Shown piece after piece: positions 52,975 to 62,220 of a DNA stretch of 64,000 nucleotides. The notes beneath the pieces are model-generated. The model was not told the origin of the DNA and did no database searches. It saw nothing but the letters and a program-made list of their open reading frames with translations. Origin of the DNA: DASWLF01 sp963768765 (GTDB taxonomy: Bacteria > Desulfobacterota > Desulfobaccia > Desulfobaccales > 0-14-0-80-60-11); contig CAVYJK010000030.1 in the NCBI GenBank assembly GCA_963768765.1, positions 1-64,000 on the forward strand, read 5' to 3'. The position numbers were made by a program, and so were the translations under genes. Numbering within the stretch: the first letter of the stretch is position 1; each line of letters begins with the position of its first letter.

Positions 52975-53958
52975 TCACTTTTCTCTCCCCCTCATGCCCT
53001 CCCAGGCCAGGCGGGCGGCGCCCAGGAGGCCGGCGTCGTCTCCCAGTTGGGCCGGGCAGACGCTCACGGCTTCCGGCGGGAACATGGTGAGGCGGCGGTG
53101 CAGTTCCTCGGCCAGGGGCGGTTGAAAGACCTCCCAGGCCCGGGCGAAGCGGCCGCCGATAACGACGCGGGAGAGGCCCAGGAGGTGAACCACCGAGGCG
53201 ATGGCCAGTCCCAGGCTGCGGCCCACCCGGTCGAAGGCCTTGAGGGCCAGGGGGTCCCGTTGCTGGGCCGCCACCACCAGGGTTTCCCCCCGGATGGCGT
53301 CGGGGTCAGCTTCCCAAAGCTCCCGCAGCCAGGAAGAGGCCCCCTGGGCCAGTTGCTTTTTGACCCAGTCCACGGTCCAGGAAGCGGAGGCCAGGGTCTC
53401 CAGGCAGCCGCGGTTGCCGCAGTGGCAGCGTTCCCCCTCGGGTTCAACGGTGATGTGGCCGATTTCCCCTGAAGTGCCCGCGGAACCCGTCCAGATGCGG
53501 CCATTCAAGATCAGGCCGCCGCCCACGCCGGTGCCCAGGGTAATGCCCAGCAACTGCTGGTGGCCCGCTCCCGCGCCCAGCCAGTGCTCTCCCAGGGCGA
53601 ACAGGTTGGCGTCGTTCTCCAGAAAGACGGGCCATTCCAGCAACGCCTGCAGGCGGGGAACCAGGGGGCAATTATTCAAGGCCGGCACGTTGGGGGACAG
53701 GGCGACGCGCCCTTCCTGGACCAGGATCCGGCCGGGAACCCCGATGCCCACGGCCTTGACTTCGTACCGCTGGGCCAGGGCTTCCTGGCAGCAGCCCCTG
53801 AGGTCCGCCGCCAGGGTATTAACCAATTTGTCCTGATCCGGCATGGAAGCCGTGGCTCGCTCCCACCGGGCGACGAGGTCACCCTTGGGGCCTACCAGGG
53901 CCAGGCGGACATTGGTGCCCCCCAGGTCAATGCCGATTACCGCCGGGTCTTTAGCCAT
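52975..53958 (-). CDS. ROK-family sugar kinase (glucokinase-like)
   Basis: 327 residues. Nucleotide site IGIDLGGTNVRLALV, sugar-binding LENDANLFALGEHWLG, TLGTGVGGGLILNG and zinc motif CHCGNRGCLETLAS with EIGHITVEPEG. Catalytic Asp in ENDAN. Phosphorylates glucose or a related hexose. Starts 12 bases before the end of tsaC on the same strand. Confidence 0.9.
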   Translation of the reverse strand: MAKDPAVIGIDLGGTNVRLALVGPKGDLVARWERATASMPDQDKLVNTLAADLRGCCQEALAQRYEVKAVGIGVPGRILVQEGRVALSPNVPALNNCPLVPRLQALLEWPVFLENDANLFALGEHWLGAGAGHQQLLGITLGTGVGGGLILNGRIWTGSAGTSGEIGHITVEPEGERCHCGNRGCLETLASASWTVDWVKKQLAQGASSWLRELWEADPDAIRGETLVVAAQQRDPLALKAFDRVGRSLGLAIASVVHLLGLSRVVIGGRFARAWEVFQPPLAEELHRRLTMFPPEAVSVCPAQLGDDAGLLGAARLAWEGMRGREK

Positions 53959-53970
53959 GCGGGACTCGTC

Positions 53971-54615
53971 TCAGCGAAGAACGACATCCGGAACCACTTC
54001 CGTCAGCCGCGCCAATGGCACCGCCCCGGCTCGCACCAGGCGAGGCGGCGCACAGGTAACATCCACGATGGTGGAGGGCAGCCCCCCGGGGCAAGGCCCC
54101 GCCTCCAGGATCAGGTCCACCCCCGGGCCCAGTTCCCGGGCCACCTCCTCAGCCGTTATCAGGGGAGGCCGGCCGGAGCGGTTGGCGCTGGTGCCCGTCA
54201 CCGGGAAGCCCAGGGCGGCCACCAGGCGGCCGGTAACGGCATGCCGGGGCTGGCGCACCCCGATGGTGCCGGTGCCGCCGGTGAGTAAACCCGGCAAGCC
54301 GGCTCTGGCCGGCAAAATGAGCGTCAAGGGGCCGGGCCAGAACCTGGCCACCAGCCGGACGCCTGCCTCCGGGACCTCCCCGGCCACCTGAGGGAGCATC
54401 TCCGGGCCGCCTACCAACACCAACACCGGCTTTTCCGGGGAACGCTCCTTTAAATGAAAAAGCCGGACTAAGGCCGCTTCCTCAAACGGATGGACCGCCA
54501 GGGCATAAAAGGTTTCCGTGGGCAGGGCCACCAGACCTCCGGCCAGAAGCAGAGCCCGAAGCTCCTCCACCAAGGGCTCGAACTCCTCTTCCCGCCAAAC
54601 CCATATGCGCCCCAT
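53971..54615 (-). CDS. tsaC: L-threonylcarbamoyladenylate synthase
   Basis: 214 residues of the YrdC/Sua5 fold: LVALPTETFYALAVHPFEEA, KERSPEKPVLVLVG, FWPGPLTLILPA, TIGVRQPRH, PVTGTSANRSGRPPLITAEE, PSTIVDVT. Makes the activated carbamoyl-AMP for tRNA t6A. It lacks the Sua5 C-terminal domain, as in TsaC. Essential in most bacteria. Confidence 0.92.
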   Translation of the reverse strand: MGRIWVWREEEFEPLVEELRALLLAGGLVALPTETFYALAVHPFEEAALVRLFHLKERSPEKPVLVLVGGPEMLPQVAGEVPEAGVRLVARFWPGPLTLILPARAGLPGLLTGGTGTIGVRQPRHAVTGRLVAALGFPVTGTSANRSGRPPLITAEEVARELGPGVDLILEAGPCPGGLPSTIVDVTCAPPRLVRAGAVPLARLTEVVPDVVLR

Positions 54616-54656
54616 ATTCCATCATACCTTCCATAATTCAGTCTGGCAAGGAGGAT

Positions 54657-54710
54657 GTGGGGGGAAGGCCAGGGAGTTTCTGGTAAGTGCTCCCTGCCCT
54701 TTCCCCCCAC
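54657..54710. repeat. Hairpin upstream of tsaC
   Basis: GTGGGGGGAAGGCCAGGGAG and CTCCCTGCCCTTTCCCCCCA. Resembles the 3'-end hairpin family although it lies between genes transcribed in the same direction. Confidence 0.6.
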
Positions 54711-54807
54711 CCCCCATCCAACCCGCTTAAGGGCTGGAAAGGCGGAGTCGTTGGCTTCGACTTCCCAGGCCAATAAAACTTAATGGGATTGGGGGAGGGG
54801 GCGTGGG

Positions 54808-54849
54808 GGAGGGGAAGGGGGTAAGGGCCTCGGGCCCTTAGCCCCCTCC
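54808..54849 (-). terminator. Hairpin overlapping the rlmB stop
   Basis: GGGAAGGGGGTAAGGGCC-like arm and GGGCCCTTAGCCCCCTCC. Its right arm covers the rlmB stop codon (54838-54840) and last codons. Confidence 0.5.
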
Positions 54850-55611
54850 TTTACCGGTCATTTGCTTTCCCAGCCGCTGGCGGCGGGCTTCGAAGAGGGC
54901 CACCGCGCCGGCGGCGGCGGCGTTCAGCGAGCCGATTTGCGGCGCCGCCAGAGGGATGTTGAGGATCAGGTCGCACTGCCGGCGCACCCGGGGGCGCATG
55001 CCTTTGTCTTCACTGCCGATGACCATGGCCAAAGGTTGGGTGAGGTCGGCCTCGTAGAGGCTTTGGGGGGCCCCGGCGTCGGTGCCGATGATGGCCAGGC
55101 CGGCCTCCTTGAGGCGCGAGAGGGTGTCGGCCAGGTTGGTGACCCGGTAGACGGCCAGGTATTCCAGGGCTCCGGCCGCGGCCTTGGCCACCGTGGGGGT
55201 GACGCCCACGGCCCGGTCCTTGGGGATGATGAGGCCGTGAGCCCCGGCGGCCAGGGCGCTGCGGCAGAGGTTCCCCAGATTCATGGGATCGGTGAGGCCG
55301 TCCGCGGCCAGAAGCAGGGCCGGCGCCGGCAGGTTGGGCAAATGGTCCAGGAGTTCGGCTTCCGAGCGGTAGGCATAGGCGGCCCGCCGGGCCGCAATCC
55401 CCTGGTGGTGGGGGGTGCCGCAGAGCCGGTCCAGGGCGGCCCGGTCCTGGAGGCGCAGACGCACTCCCTGGGCCTTGGCCAACTGGCGCACCTCATTAAG
55501 CCACTTGCCGCCGGCCCCCTGGGCCACCACAATCTCCTCCAGAGGGGACTCAGCCCGGCGCAACGCCGCCAGCACGGGGTGGCGGCCGTAAATGATCTGA
55601 CTGTGAGTCAC
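54838..55611 (-). CDS. rlmB: 23S rRNA 2'-O-ribose methyltransferase (RlmB/TrmH family)
   Basis: 257 residues. N-terminal substrate-binding domain IYGRHPVLAALRRAES, then the SPOUT domain with TrmH motifs: DPMNLGNLCRSALAAGAHGL (motif 1), AMVIGSEDKGMRPRVRRQCD (motif 2) and IPLAAPQIGSLNAAAAGAVA (motif 3, knot). Fits the G2251 2'-O-methyltransferase family; specificity from homology only. Ends in the family hairpin. Confidence 0.9.
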   Translation of the reverse strand: MTHSQIIYGRHPVLAALRRAESPLEEIVVAQGAGGKWLNEVRQLAKAQGVRLRLQDRAALDRLCGTPHHQGIAARRAAYAYRSEAELLDHLPNLPAPALLLAADGLTDPMNLGNLCRSALAAGAHGLIIPKDRAVGVTPTVAKAAAGALEYLAVYRVTNLADTLSRLKEAGLAIIGTDAGAPQSLYEADLTQPLAMVIGSEDKGMRPRVRRQCDLILNIPLAAPQIGSLNAAAAGAVALFEARRQRLGKQMTGKGGG

Positions 55612-55951
55612 GAAACGGCCTTTCTATGGTCCTATTTTATTCTCTCTCGTGGCAAAAGCAACCGAAGTTGAGAGCTCTGAACCAGGCGTAAATCAGTAAT
55701 GGCGCTGGCAGGTGGATAGAAAAGCCGCCCCACCTTGTTAACCTTTATTAAGGGGCCTCCGTGCCCGCCAACGAAATCGTCTAGCCGCCTCGCCGAATAA
55801 AGGTAATAGTTCCTTTTTATATATACTAAAAAAGTATACTAACGAGGGAGCGATTCCGGCCCCTAACTCTCAGGGTGGGCTGACACCCGGCTTGACAGAC
55901 CTGGGGGCGTTAGTTATTCTCTCATCTAATAAAATCAAGGAGAGCGCCACC
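55612..55951. other. Divergent intergenic region upstream of thi4
   Basis: About 340 bases, AT-rich around 55805-55845. A short hairpin GGGTG-GGCTGA-CACCC occurs at about 55873-55888. It was checked for a TPP riboswitch: the THI-box core is not recognisable. Confidence 0.4.
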
Positions 55952-56740
55952 ATGGCACTGGATGAAATCCTCATCACCCGGGCGATTATCGAGCGGTTCA
56001 CGGAAAAGTTGCTGGCAAATCTGGACGTGGATGTGGCCGTGGTGGGCGGCGGGGTCTCCGGATTGACGGCGGCCTGGCGCCTGGCGCAAAAAGGCCGCAA
56101 GGTGGCCGTGTTTGAACGGAAACTGAGCATCGGCGGCGGCATGTGGGGCGGCGGCATGATGTTCAACGAAATCGTGGTCCAGGCGGCGGCCAAACCGGTG
56201 CTGGACGATTTGGGGATTCGCCTGCGCCCCATTTATGATGAATATTACACCGCCGACGCGGTGGAGGCGGTCACCACCCTGGGGTCCCAGGCCCTGAAGG
56301 CCGGGGCCACCGTGTTCAATTGCATCAGCGTGGAGGACGTCATGGTGCGGGAAGAACGGGTCACCGGCCTGGTCATTTCCTGGACCGCGGTGGAAATGGC
56401 CCGGCTCCACGTGGATCCCATGGTGATCCGGTCCAAGTACGTGGTGGACGCCACCGGCCACGACCTGGAAGTGGTGAAGGTCCTGCTGCGCAAAAACCAG
56501 CCCATCAGCCTCTTCACTCCCAGCGGGGCCATCGGCGGTGAGCGCTCCATGTGGGCGGAAGTGGGCGAAAAGGAGACCGTGGCCCACACCAAGGAGATCT
56601 ACCCCGGCTTCTTCGTGGCGGGCATGGCGGCCACCGCCACCTACGGCACCTTCCGCATGGGCCCCATCTTCGGCGGCATGTTTCTCTCCGGACAAAAGGC
56701 GGCGGAGCTCATCAACGAGCGCTTGAGCACCGAGTGGTAG
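55952..56740 (+). CDS. thi4: Thiazole synthase, sulfide-dependent Thi4 type
   Basis: ATG 55952 after AAGGAG. 263 residues. FAD/NAD fold VAVVGGGVSGLTAAWRLA, GGGMWGGGMMFNEIVV, and MWAEVGEKETVAHTKEIYPG ... AATATYGTFRMGPIFGGMF. At the position of the suicidal Cys of yeast Thi4 it has His (RLHVDP, about residue 153), as in the methanogen enzyme that takes sulfur from sulfide. Makes the ADP-thiazole precursor of thiamine. Catalytic use of sulfide is expected in an anaerobe. Confidence 0.9.
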   Translation: MALDEILITRAIIERFTEKLLANLDVDVAVVGGGVSGLTAAWRLAQKGRKVAVFERKLSIGGGMWGGGMMFNEIVVQAAAKPVLDDLGIRLRPIYDEYYTADAVEAVTTLGSQALKAGATVFNCISVEDVMVREERVTGLVISWTAVEMARLHVDPMVIRSKYVVDATGHDLEVVKVLLRKNQPISLFTPSGAIGGERSMWAEVGEKETVAHTKEIYPGFFVAGMAATATYGTFRMGPIFGGMFLSGQKAAELINERLSTEW

Positions 56741-56750
56741 GGGGCGGCCA

Positions 56751-58230
56751 GTGGAATATGAAGCCGTCATCGGGCTGGAAGTCCACGCCCAGCTCCTGAC
56801 CGCCAGCAAGATTTTCTGCGGCTGCTCCACCGCTTTCGGGGCCCCGCCCAACACCCAGGTCTGCGAGGTCTGCCTGGGAATGCCGGGATCGCTGCCGGTA
56901 CTGAACAAAAAGGCGGTGGAGTTTGCCCTGAAGATGGCCCTGGCCACCAACTGCCGCATCAATCCTTCGTCGGTCTTCGCCCGGAAAAACTACTTCTACC
57001 CAGACCTGCCCAAGGGCTACCAGATTTCCCAGTACGAGCTGCCCCTGGCGGAGCACGGCCACCTGGATATCCGGGTGAACGGCGCCGCCCGGCGCATCGG
57101 CATCACCCGCATCCACCTGGAGGAGGACGCGGGCAAGCTCATCCACAGTGAGACCCGGCCGGTGAGCTTCGTGGACTTCAACCGCACCGGGGTGCCCCTG
57201 ATCGAGATCGTCAGCGAGCCGGACCTCCGCACCCCCGAGGAGGCGGTGGAGTATCTCAAGGGGTTGCGCAACATCCTCCTCTACCTGGAAATCTGCGACG
57301 GCAACATGGAGGAGGGCTCGCTCAGGTGCGACGCCAACATCTCCCTGCGCCCGGTGGGGGAGGCCGCCTTCGGCACCAAAACCGAACTCAAGAACATGAA
57401 CTCCTTCCGCTTCGTCAAAGCGGCCCTGGAGTATGAAATCCGGCGGCAGCGGGCCCTTTTGAGCGCCGGCCGGGAAATCGTCCAGGAGACCCGCCTGTGG
57501 GACACGGTCGCCAACCAGACCGTCTCCATGCGGGGCAAAGAAGAAGCCCATGATTACCGCTACTTTCCCGACCCGGACCTGGTGCCTATCAAAATCGGCA
57601 AAGAGTGGTTAGAATCCTTACGAAAAATACCGGAGCTGCCGGCGGCGCGCCTGGCCCGGTTCCAGAGCGACTACGGGCTCCCCGGATACGACGCCGAGGT
57701 GCTCACCAGCGACAAGGCCCTGGCGGATTACTTTGAGGCCGTGGTGGAATTGTTCCCTCACCCCAAGAAGGTGAGTAATTATATTATGGGGGATGTGCTC
57801 AGAGAAGTGAAAAAAGAGGAAGCCGGCTTTGCCTCCTGTAGGGTGACGCCTACGGCATTGGGAAAGCTGCTGGCCCTGGTGGAGGAAGGCACCATCAGCG
57901 GCAAGCTGGCCAAGACGGTCTTTGAAGAGATGGTGGCCACCGGCAAAGACCCGGAAGTCATCGTCCGGGAAAAGGGCCTGGTGCAGATCAGCGACAGCCG
58001 GGGCCCTGGAGGCCCTGGCCCAGGAGATCATCGCCGCCAACCCCAAGGAAGTCGCAGACTTCCGGGCCGGGAAGACCAAGGTCCTGGGCTTCTTCGTGGG
58101 CCAACTGATGCGGCAAACCCGCGGCCAGGCCAACCCGCAGATGGCCAACGAGATTTTCCAGAGGTTCTGGGGGATGGATAAAATTGTAGGGGCGGACCCG
58201 TGTGTCCGCCCTTTAAGGGCGCACACATGA
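56751..58230 (+). CDS. gatB: Asp-tRNA(Asn)/Glu-tRNA(Gln) amidotransferase subunit B, one frameshift
   Basis: GTG 56751, 11 bases after thi4. EAVIGLEVHAQLLTASKIFC, CEVCLGMPGSLPVLNK, DFNRTGVPLIEIVSEPD, then YFPDPDLVP and the tail domain. A shift near 58000 leads from VQISDSRG to ALEALAQEIIAANPKEVADF and GKTKVLGFFVGQLMRQTRGQ, ANPQMANEIFQRFWG. The last ~15 codons run into a GTAGGGGCG palindrome. Essential in bacteria lacking AsnRS or GlnRS, so the shift is almost surely an assembly error. No gatA or gatC nearby. Confidence 0.92.
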
Positions 58231-58240
58231 GTGCGCCCCT
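58186..58240. repeat. GTAGGGGCG palindrome overlapping the gatB 3' end
   Basis: GTAGGGGCGGAC ... GTGCGCCCCTAC with internal CCGCCCTTTAAGGGCG. Same family as 10135, 15684 and 22023. Confidence 0.75.
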
Positions 58241-58305
58241 ACAGAAAATTAACTTCGCGGTTCTTTGCAAAGAACCAATACGAAAAACCGAAAACCGGAG
58301 TCAAA

Positions 58306-59360
58306 ATGATCCCTTACTGCAGCATCTGTTGGGATATAGACAAGGTCAAGCTGCTGGACCAGCGCAAGATTGCCCCGGGAAGAGATTTATCTGGAGATTC
58401 GGGATTATCGGGAGGTCATCGAGGCCATCCGCACGCTCGCCATCCGGGGGGCGCCGGCCATCGGGGTGGCCGCGGCCATGGGCGCCGCCCTGGGGGCCTT
58501 GGCGCTTGGATACGGACGATCGCCAGGGAGTTTCAGTCGCCAGTTTCTGGACATTTGCCGGGAGATCGCCGCGGCCCGGCCCACCGCGGTCAATCTTTTC
58601 TGGGCCCTGGACCGGATGCAGATGCGTGGCCCAGGCCCACGCCGGCGAACCGGTGGCGGCCCTCAAGGAGCGCCTGGTGGCCGAGGCCCAGGCCATGCTA
58701 AAGGAAGATGAGACCACCTGCCGCCACCTGGCGCAGCACGGCCAGATCCTGATTCACGACGGCCAGAGGGTCCTCACCCACTGCAATACCGGCGCCCTGG
58801 CCACCGGGGCCTACGGCACCGCCCTGGGCGTGATGCGGGCCGCCTGGGAAGCGGGCAAGCGCTTTTCCGTGTGGGTGGACGAGACCCGGCCCTTGCTCCA
58901 GGGGGCCCGCCTTACCACCTGGGAGTTGGGGAAGCTGGGCATTCCTTACACCCTGATCCCCGACGGCGCCGCCGCCGCCCTGATGTACCAGGGGAGGGTG
59001 GATATGGTGATCTTGGGAGCGGACCGCATCGCGGCCAACGGCGACACCGCCAACAAGATCGGCACTTACGGTCTGGCGGTCCTGGCGCGCCACCACGGCC
59101 TTCCCTTTTATGTGGCCGCGCCGCTGTCCACCTTTGATTTTTCCATCCCGGACGGCAACCACATCCCGGTGGAGGAGCGCCAGGGGGAGGAAGTGACCCA
59201 TTTCTGGGGCCAGGCGGTGGCCCCGGCCGGGGCCCGGGCCCTGAACCTGGCCTTCGACGTCACTCCCAACGAGTTGATCTCCGGGATCATCACGGAGAAG
59301 GGAGTGATGGAGCCGCCTTTCTCCTCCAGTCTTAAACCCTACCGGCCAAGCCAGGGTTAA
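58306..59360 (+). CDS. mtnA: S-methyl-5-thioribose-1-phosphate isomerase, two frameshifts
   Basis: ATG 58306. DKVKLLDQRKIAP, then a shift near 58375 to EIYLEIRDYREVIEAIRTLA and RGAPAIGVAAAMGAALGALA, and another near 58625 back to RCVAQAHAGEPVAALKERLV. The catalytic Cys is in LTHCNTGALATGAYGTALGV, the Asp in MVILGADRIAANGDTANKIG. Length ~350. Methionine salvage enzyme. Both shifts are likely assembly errors. Confidence 0.88.
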
Positions 59361-59363
59361 CGC

Positions 59364-60311
59364 ATGCGGAAATTGATACAGGTACTGGCGACGTTGGTGG
59401 TTCTGGCTGCTGCCTTGCCGGCCTGGTCCGGGGGACCTTACAGCATCAGGCCGCCCACTAGCCGCACCGGGATCGATCCCCAGGCGATAACCGTGATCGG
59501 CACCCCCCAACATCGCGTGATCAGAAAGGGTGAGGATCTCCTGGACATCGCTCGCCGCTATGATTTGGGCTACACTGAAATCGGGGCGATGTACCGGGGT
59601 TGGGACCCTTTCCTGCCTCCGGTGGGTACGGATATGGTCATCCCCAGCAGGTGGATTGTCCCCACCGGCCATAACGCCCAGATCGTGGTGAATACGGGGG
59701 AGATGCGCCTCTTTTATTTCGTCAATAATGGTACCCAGGTATATACTTATCCCATCGGCATGGGTGTGCTGGACTACAAAACCCCCACCGGCAATTTTAC
59801 GGTGAATCAAAAGAAAGTGAATCCAGACTGGCACATCCCCAAAGAGTTGCAGAAAAAATATGGCATGGCGGTGATGCCCGCCGGGCCGGATAACCCCATG
59901 GGGGAATATAAACTAGGCCTATCCTGGGGGGACTATGGTATCCACGGCTGCAATTTGCCCTGGGCCGTGGGCCGTCTGGTGAGCCATGGCTGCACTCGCT
60001 TGTATCCGGAAGATATTCGCAAGCTATTCGCCATGGTCCCAATGGGCACCAAAGTGGAGTACATTTACGAGCCCGCCAAGATCGGCTTTCGCCACGGCCG
60101 CATCTTCCTGTCAGTGCATGACGATGAGTATTTCAAAATCCGCTCCATGATTCTCCATGTCTTGAATATGCTGGATCGGCGGGGCCTGGCGGATCAGGTT
60201 AATATGCGGAAAGTGATGCAGACAGTAGAAGAACAAACGGGCATGCCAGTGGACATCAGCCAAAAAGCCGTGGGCGCTGAAGGAGTGGCCACCAGTTCTT
60301 TAAGATATTGA
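59364..60311 (+). CDS. L,D-transpeptidase, copy 1
   Basis: ATG 59364, three bases after mtnA. Signal peptide (LIQVLATLVVLAAALPAWS), a LysM-type segment (HRVIRKGEDLLDIARRYDLG ... MVIPSRWIVP) and the YkuD domain with catalytic Cys210 in GRLVSHGCTRLYPED. Attaches proteins or makes 3-3 cross-links on peptidoglycan. 62% or so identical by eye to copy 2 immediately downstream, so a tandem duplication. A pair of Lpp-like lipoprotein genes lies opposite. Confidence 0.92.
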   Translation: MRKLIQVLATLVVLAAALPAWSGGPYSIRPPTSRTGIDPQAITVIGTPQHRVIRKGEDLLDIARRYDLGYTEIGAMYRGWDPFLPPVGTDMVIPSRWIVPTGHNAQIVVNTGEMRLFYFVNNGTQVYTYPIGMGVLDYKTPTGNFTVNQKKVNPDWHIPKELQKKYGMAVMPAGPDNPMGEYKLGLSWGDYGIHGCNLPWAVGRLVSHGCTRLYPEDIRKLFAMVPMGTKVEYIYEPAKIGFRHGRIFLSVHDDEYFKIRSMILHVLNMLDRRGLADQVNMRKVMQTVEEQTGMPVDISQKAVGAEGVATSSLRY

Positions 60312-60381
60312 AAACAGGCATATTCAAGGTTGGAGAAGTGATCGTAGATTCTACAACCTCGTTAAACCTAAGGATGACAAT

Positions 60382-61326
60382 ATGCGCCGGATAAGCCTGA
60401 TCTTATTGGTTTTCCTGATCTTGGGGCTGGCCTTGCCCGCCTGGGCCGCGGGACCCTATAATATCCGCCGGCCCGACACCAGGATCGGGGTGGATCCCAA
60501 TACCGTGACGGTGGTGGGCCACCTCCAGCACTACCGCATCAAAAAAGGGGACGACCTCCTGGAGATCGCCCGGCACTTCGGGCTGGGCTACTCGGAGATC
60601 GGGGTGAAGTACCGCAACTGGGACCCCTTCCTGCCGCCGGTGGGCGCGGAGATGACCATCCCCACCCTGTGGATCGTGCCGGACAACCGCGGCAAGCAAA
60701 TCATCGTCAACACCGGGGAGATGCGCCTCTACTATTTTATTAAGAACGAAACCCAGGTCTACACCTTCCCCATCGGCATGGGGGTGCTGGACTTCAAGAC
60801 TCCTGCGGGAAGCTTCCGGGTGATAAATAAGAAGGTCAACCCGGCCTGGCACATCCCCAAGTCCTTGCAAAAGAAATATGGGATGGCCGTGATGCCTCCA
60901 GGCGAAGATAATCCTATGGGGGAATATAAACTCACTCTGTCCTGGGGGGACTACGGCATCCACGGCACCGCCATGCCCCTGGGGGTGGGGCGGTTGGTGA
61001 GCCACGGCTGCACCCGCATGTACCCGGAGCACATCAAGAAATTATTTCCCATAGTGCCGGTGGGCACCACCGTGGAGTACATCTATGAACCGGCCAAGGT
61101 GGGCTTCCGCCAGGGCCGCATCTTCCTGTCGGTGCACGAGGACGTCTATTTCAAGATCCGCTCCATGATTTTGCACGTCATGAATCTGCTGGAGCAGCGG
61201 GGCCTGGCGGACCGGGTGGACATGCGCAAGGTGATGCAGACGGTGGAAGAGCAGGACGGCATGCCGGTGGATGTCACCAAGTCGGCGGTGAGTTCCGGGA
61301 GCTTCACCTCCAACCAGCCTCTGTAA
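60382..61326 (+). CDS. L,D-transpeptidase, copy 2
   Basis: ATG 60382. Same domain order as copy 1 with aligned positions: signal peptide (LILLVFLILGLALPAWA), LysM-type segment (YRIKKGDDLLEIARHFGLGY), Cys210 in GRLVSHGCTRMYPEH. Copy 2 has IHGTAMPL where copy 1 has IHGCNLPW. Higher GC codon use than copy 1. Confidence 0.92.
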   Translation: MRRISLILLVFLILGLALPAWAAGPYNIRRPDTRIGVDPNTVTVVGHLQHYRIKKGDDLLEIARHFGLGYSEIGVKYRNWDPFLPPVGAEMTIPTLWIVPDNRGKQIIVNTGEMRLYYFIKNETQVYTFPIGMGVLDFKTPAGSFRVINKKVNPAWHIPKSLQKKYGMAVMPPGEDNPMGEYKLTLSWGDYGIHGTAMPLGVGRLVSHGCTRMYPEHIKKLFPIVPVGTTVEYIYEPAKVGFRQGRIFLSVHEDVYFKIRSMILHVMNLLEQRGLADRVDMRKVMQTVEEQDGMPVDVTKSAVSSGSFTSNQPL

Positions 61327-61804
61327 CTCAAGATAACCATCCTCCCAAAAGTTCAAGGGAGGGGGACCTTTCACCTCCCTTTCCCGCAAGGGTCCCAGGT
61401 GGCTTTTCCTAACCGGCCTCGGCCCCCCTGGTCATTTGTTATTTAATGCGAGATGGCGGTGGAAGGGATAGTCTCTTTTGCCGGAAAATTTGAGGCCGGG
61501 GCCCCGCCCATTTTCTCTTCCTCCTTGAGGAGGCCGCGGTGGGGGGCCATATTTCGAATTTCGCCATGCGTCCCGCCGCGAAAGCCGCCTCTCTTTGGGA
61601 AGATATGGCAGGTCCCTACCTACAACTGCTGGTGGCACAAGGCCCTGGGTGAAAAAACTGGATTAAAGGGAGGGCGGTAAAACGAAGAGTTGGGTATGAG
61701 AAGCGTCTGGCCTAAAAAGACAGAAGGTGTGGTGAGCACAAGCCCAACCCACACCCTCTGACTGTGGTCTCAGGGTTTAAAACCCTGAATGACTGCGTGA
61801 TGAA
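61327..61804. other. Gap between converging transpeptidase and lipoprotein genes
   Basis: About 480 bases without a gene; the frame 61453-61680 has no ribosome site or motif. It contains a perfect hairpin at 61770-61788 (TCAGGGTTT, A, AAACCCTGA) that could serve as a terminator for either side. Confidence 0.5.
61770..61788. terminator. Perfect 9-bp hairpin between converging genes
   Basis: TCAGGGTTT / AAACCCTGA with one central base. No long U tract on either side. Assigned from position only. Confidence 0.4.
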
Positions 61805-62162
61805 TTACATCGCCTTTTTGGCTTTAGGGGCCTTTTTGGCCTTAGGGGCCTTTTTGGCCTTCATGGGCCTTCACGTATTTAACCTTGGCGCACACTTTTT
61901 CCGCCGCGTCTTCCGCCCGGGCGGCAGCCGCTTCAGCCTTGTTGGCCGCAGCGGAAGCGCGAGGTACGGGGACTTTGGCATCCTGTGCGGCCGCTTCAGC
62001 CTTTACTACCGACGCGGCAGCCCGATCTGCAGAAGCTTTGGCCTGCTCCATGTACATTTTGCACTGATCATAGTACGTTTGGCAGCAGCCAGCACCTCCC
62101 AGCACCAGGGCAAAGACCGCGAGGAGAGCCAAGGCATAGCCTTTTCTCATCGCCTTCCTCAT
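61805..62162 (-). CDS. Ala-rich Lpp-like lipoprotein with Lys-rich tail, copy 1 (one frameshift)
   Basis: ATG 62162, basic signal then lipobox LVLGGAGC-CQTYYDQC. The mature part is Ala-rich heptads of a helical coiled coil (YMEQAKASADRAAASVVKAE, ASAAANKAEAAAARAEDAAE). In the current frame it ends AHEGQKGP at a TAA (61842-61844). One base fewer at ~61864 would instead give the tail of 18-base repeats KAKKAP KAKKAP KAKKAM with stop at 61805. The second reading is preferred because of the perfect in-frame repeat. Braun-lipoprotein-like; Lys-rich tails are the sites of peptidoglycan attachment by L,D-transpeptidases. Confidence 0.65.
61813..61866. repeat. Three 18-bp tandem repeats encoding KAKKAP
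   Basis: Two perfect units CCTTTTTGGC(T/C)TTAGGGG (61813-61830, 61831-61848) and a diverged third (61849-61866). On the minus strand each unit reads Lys-Ala-Lys-Lys-Ala-Pro. Confidence 0.85.
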
Positions 62163-62220
62163 CGATTACCCCCTTTCGGAGAGAGATTGACACTCTCCAT
62201 TAGCTGATCAACCCTAGGTG

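Noticed and set aside
55612..55951. TPP riboswitch upstream of thi4
   Set aside because: Only a GGGTG hairpin with a CTGA in the loop; the THI-box core and P3/P4 sequences could not be found.
61453..61680. 75-codon ORF between transpeptidase and lipoprotein genes
   Set aside because: No ribosome site, no motif, unusual composition for the region.
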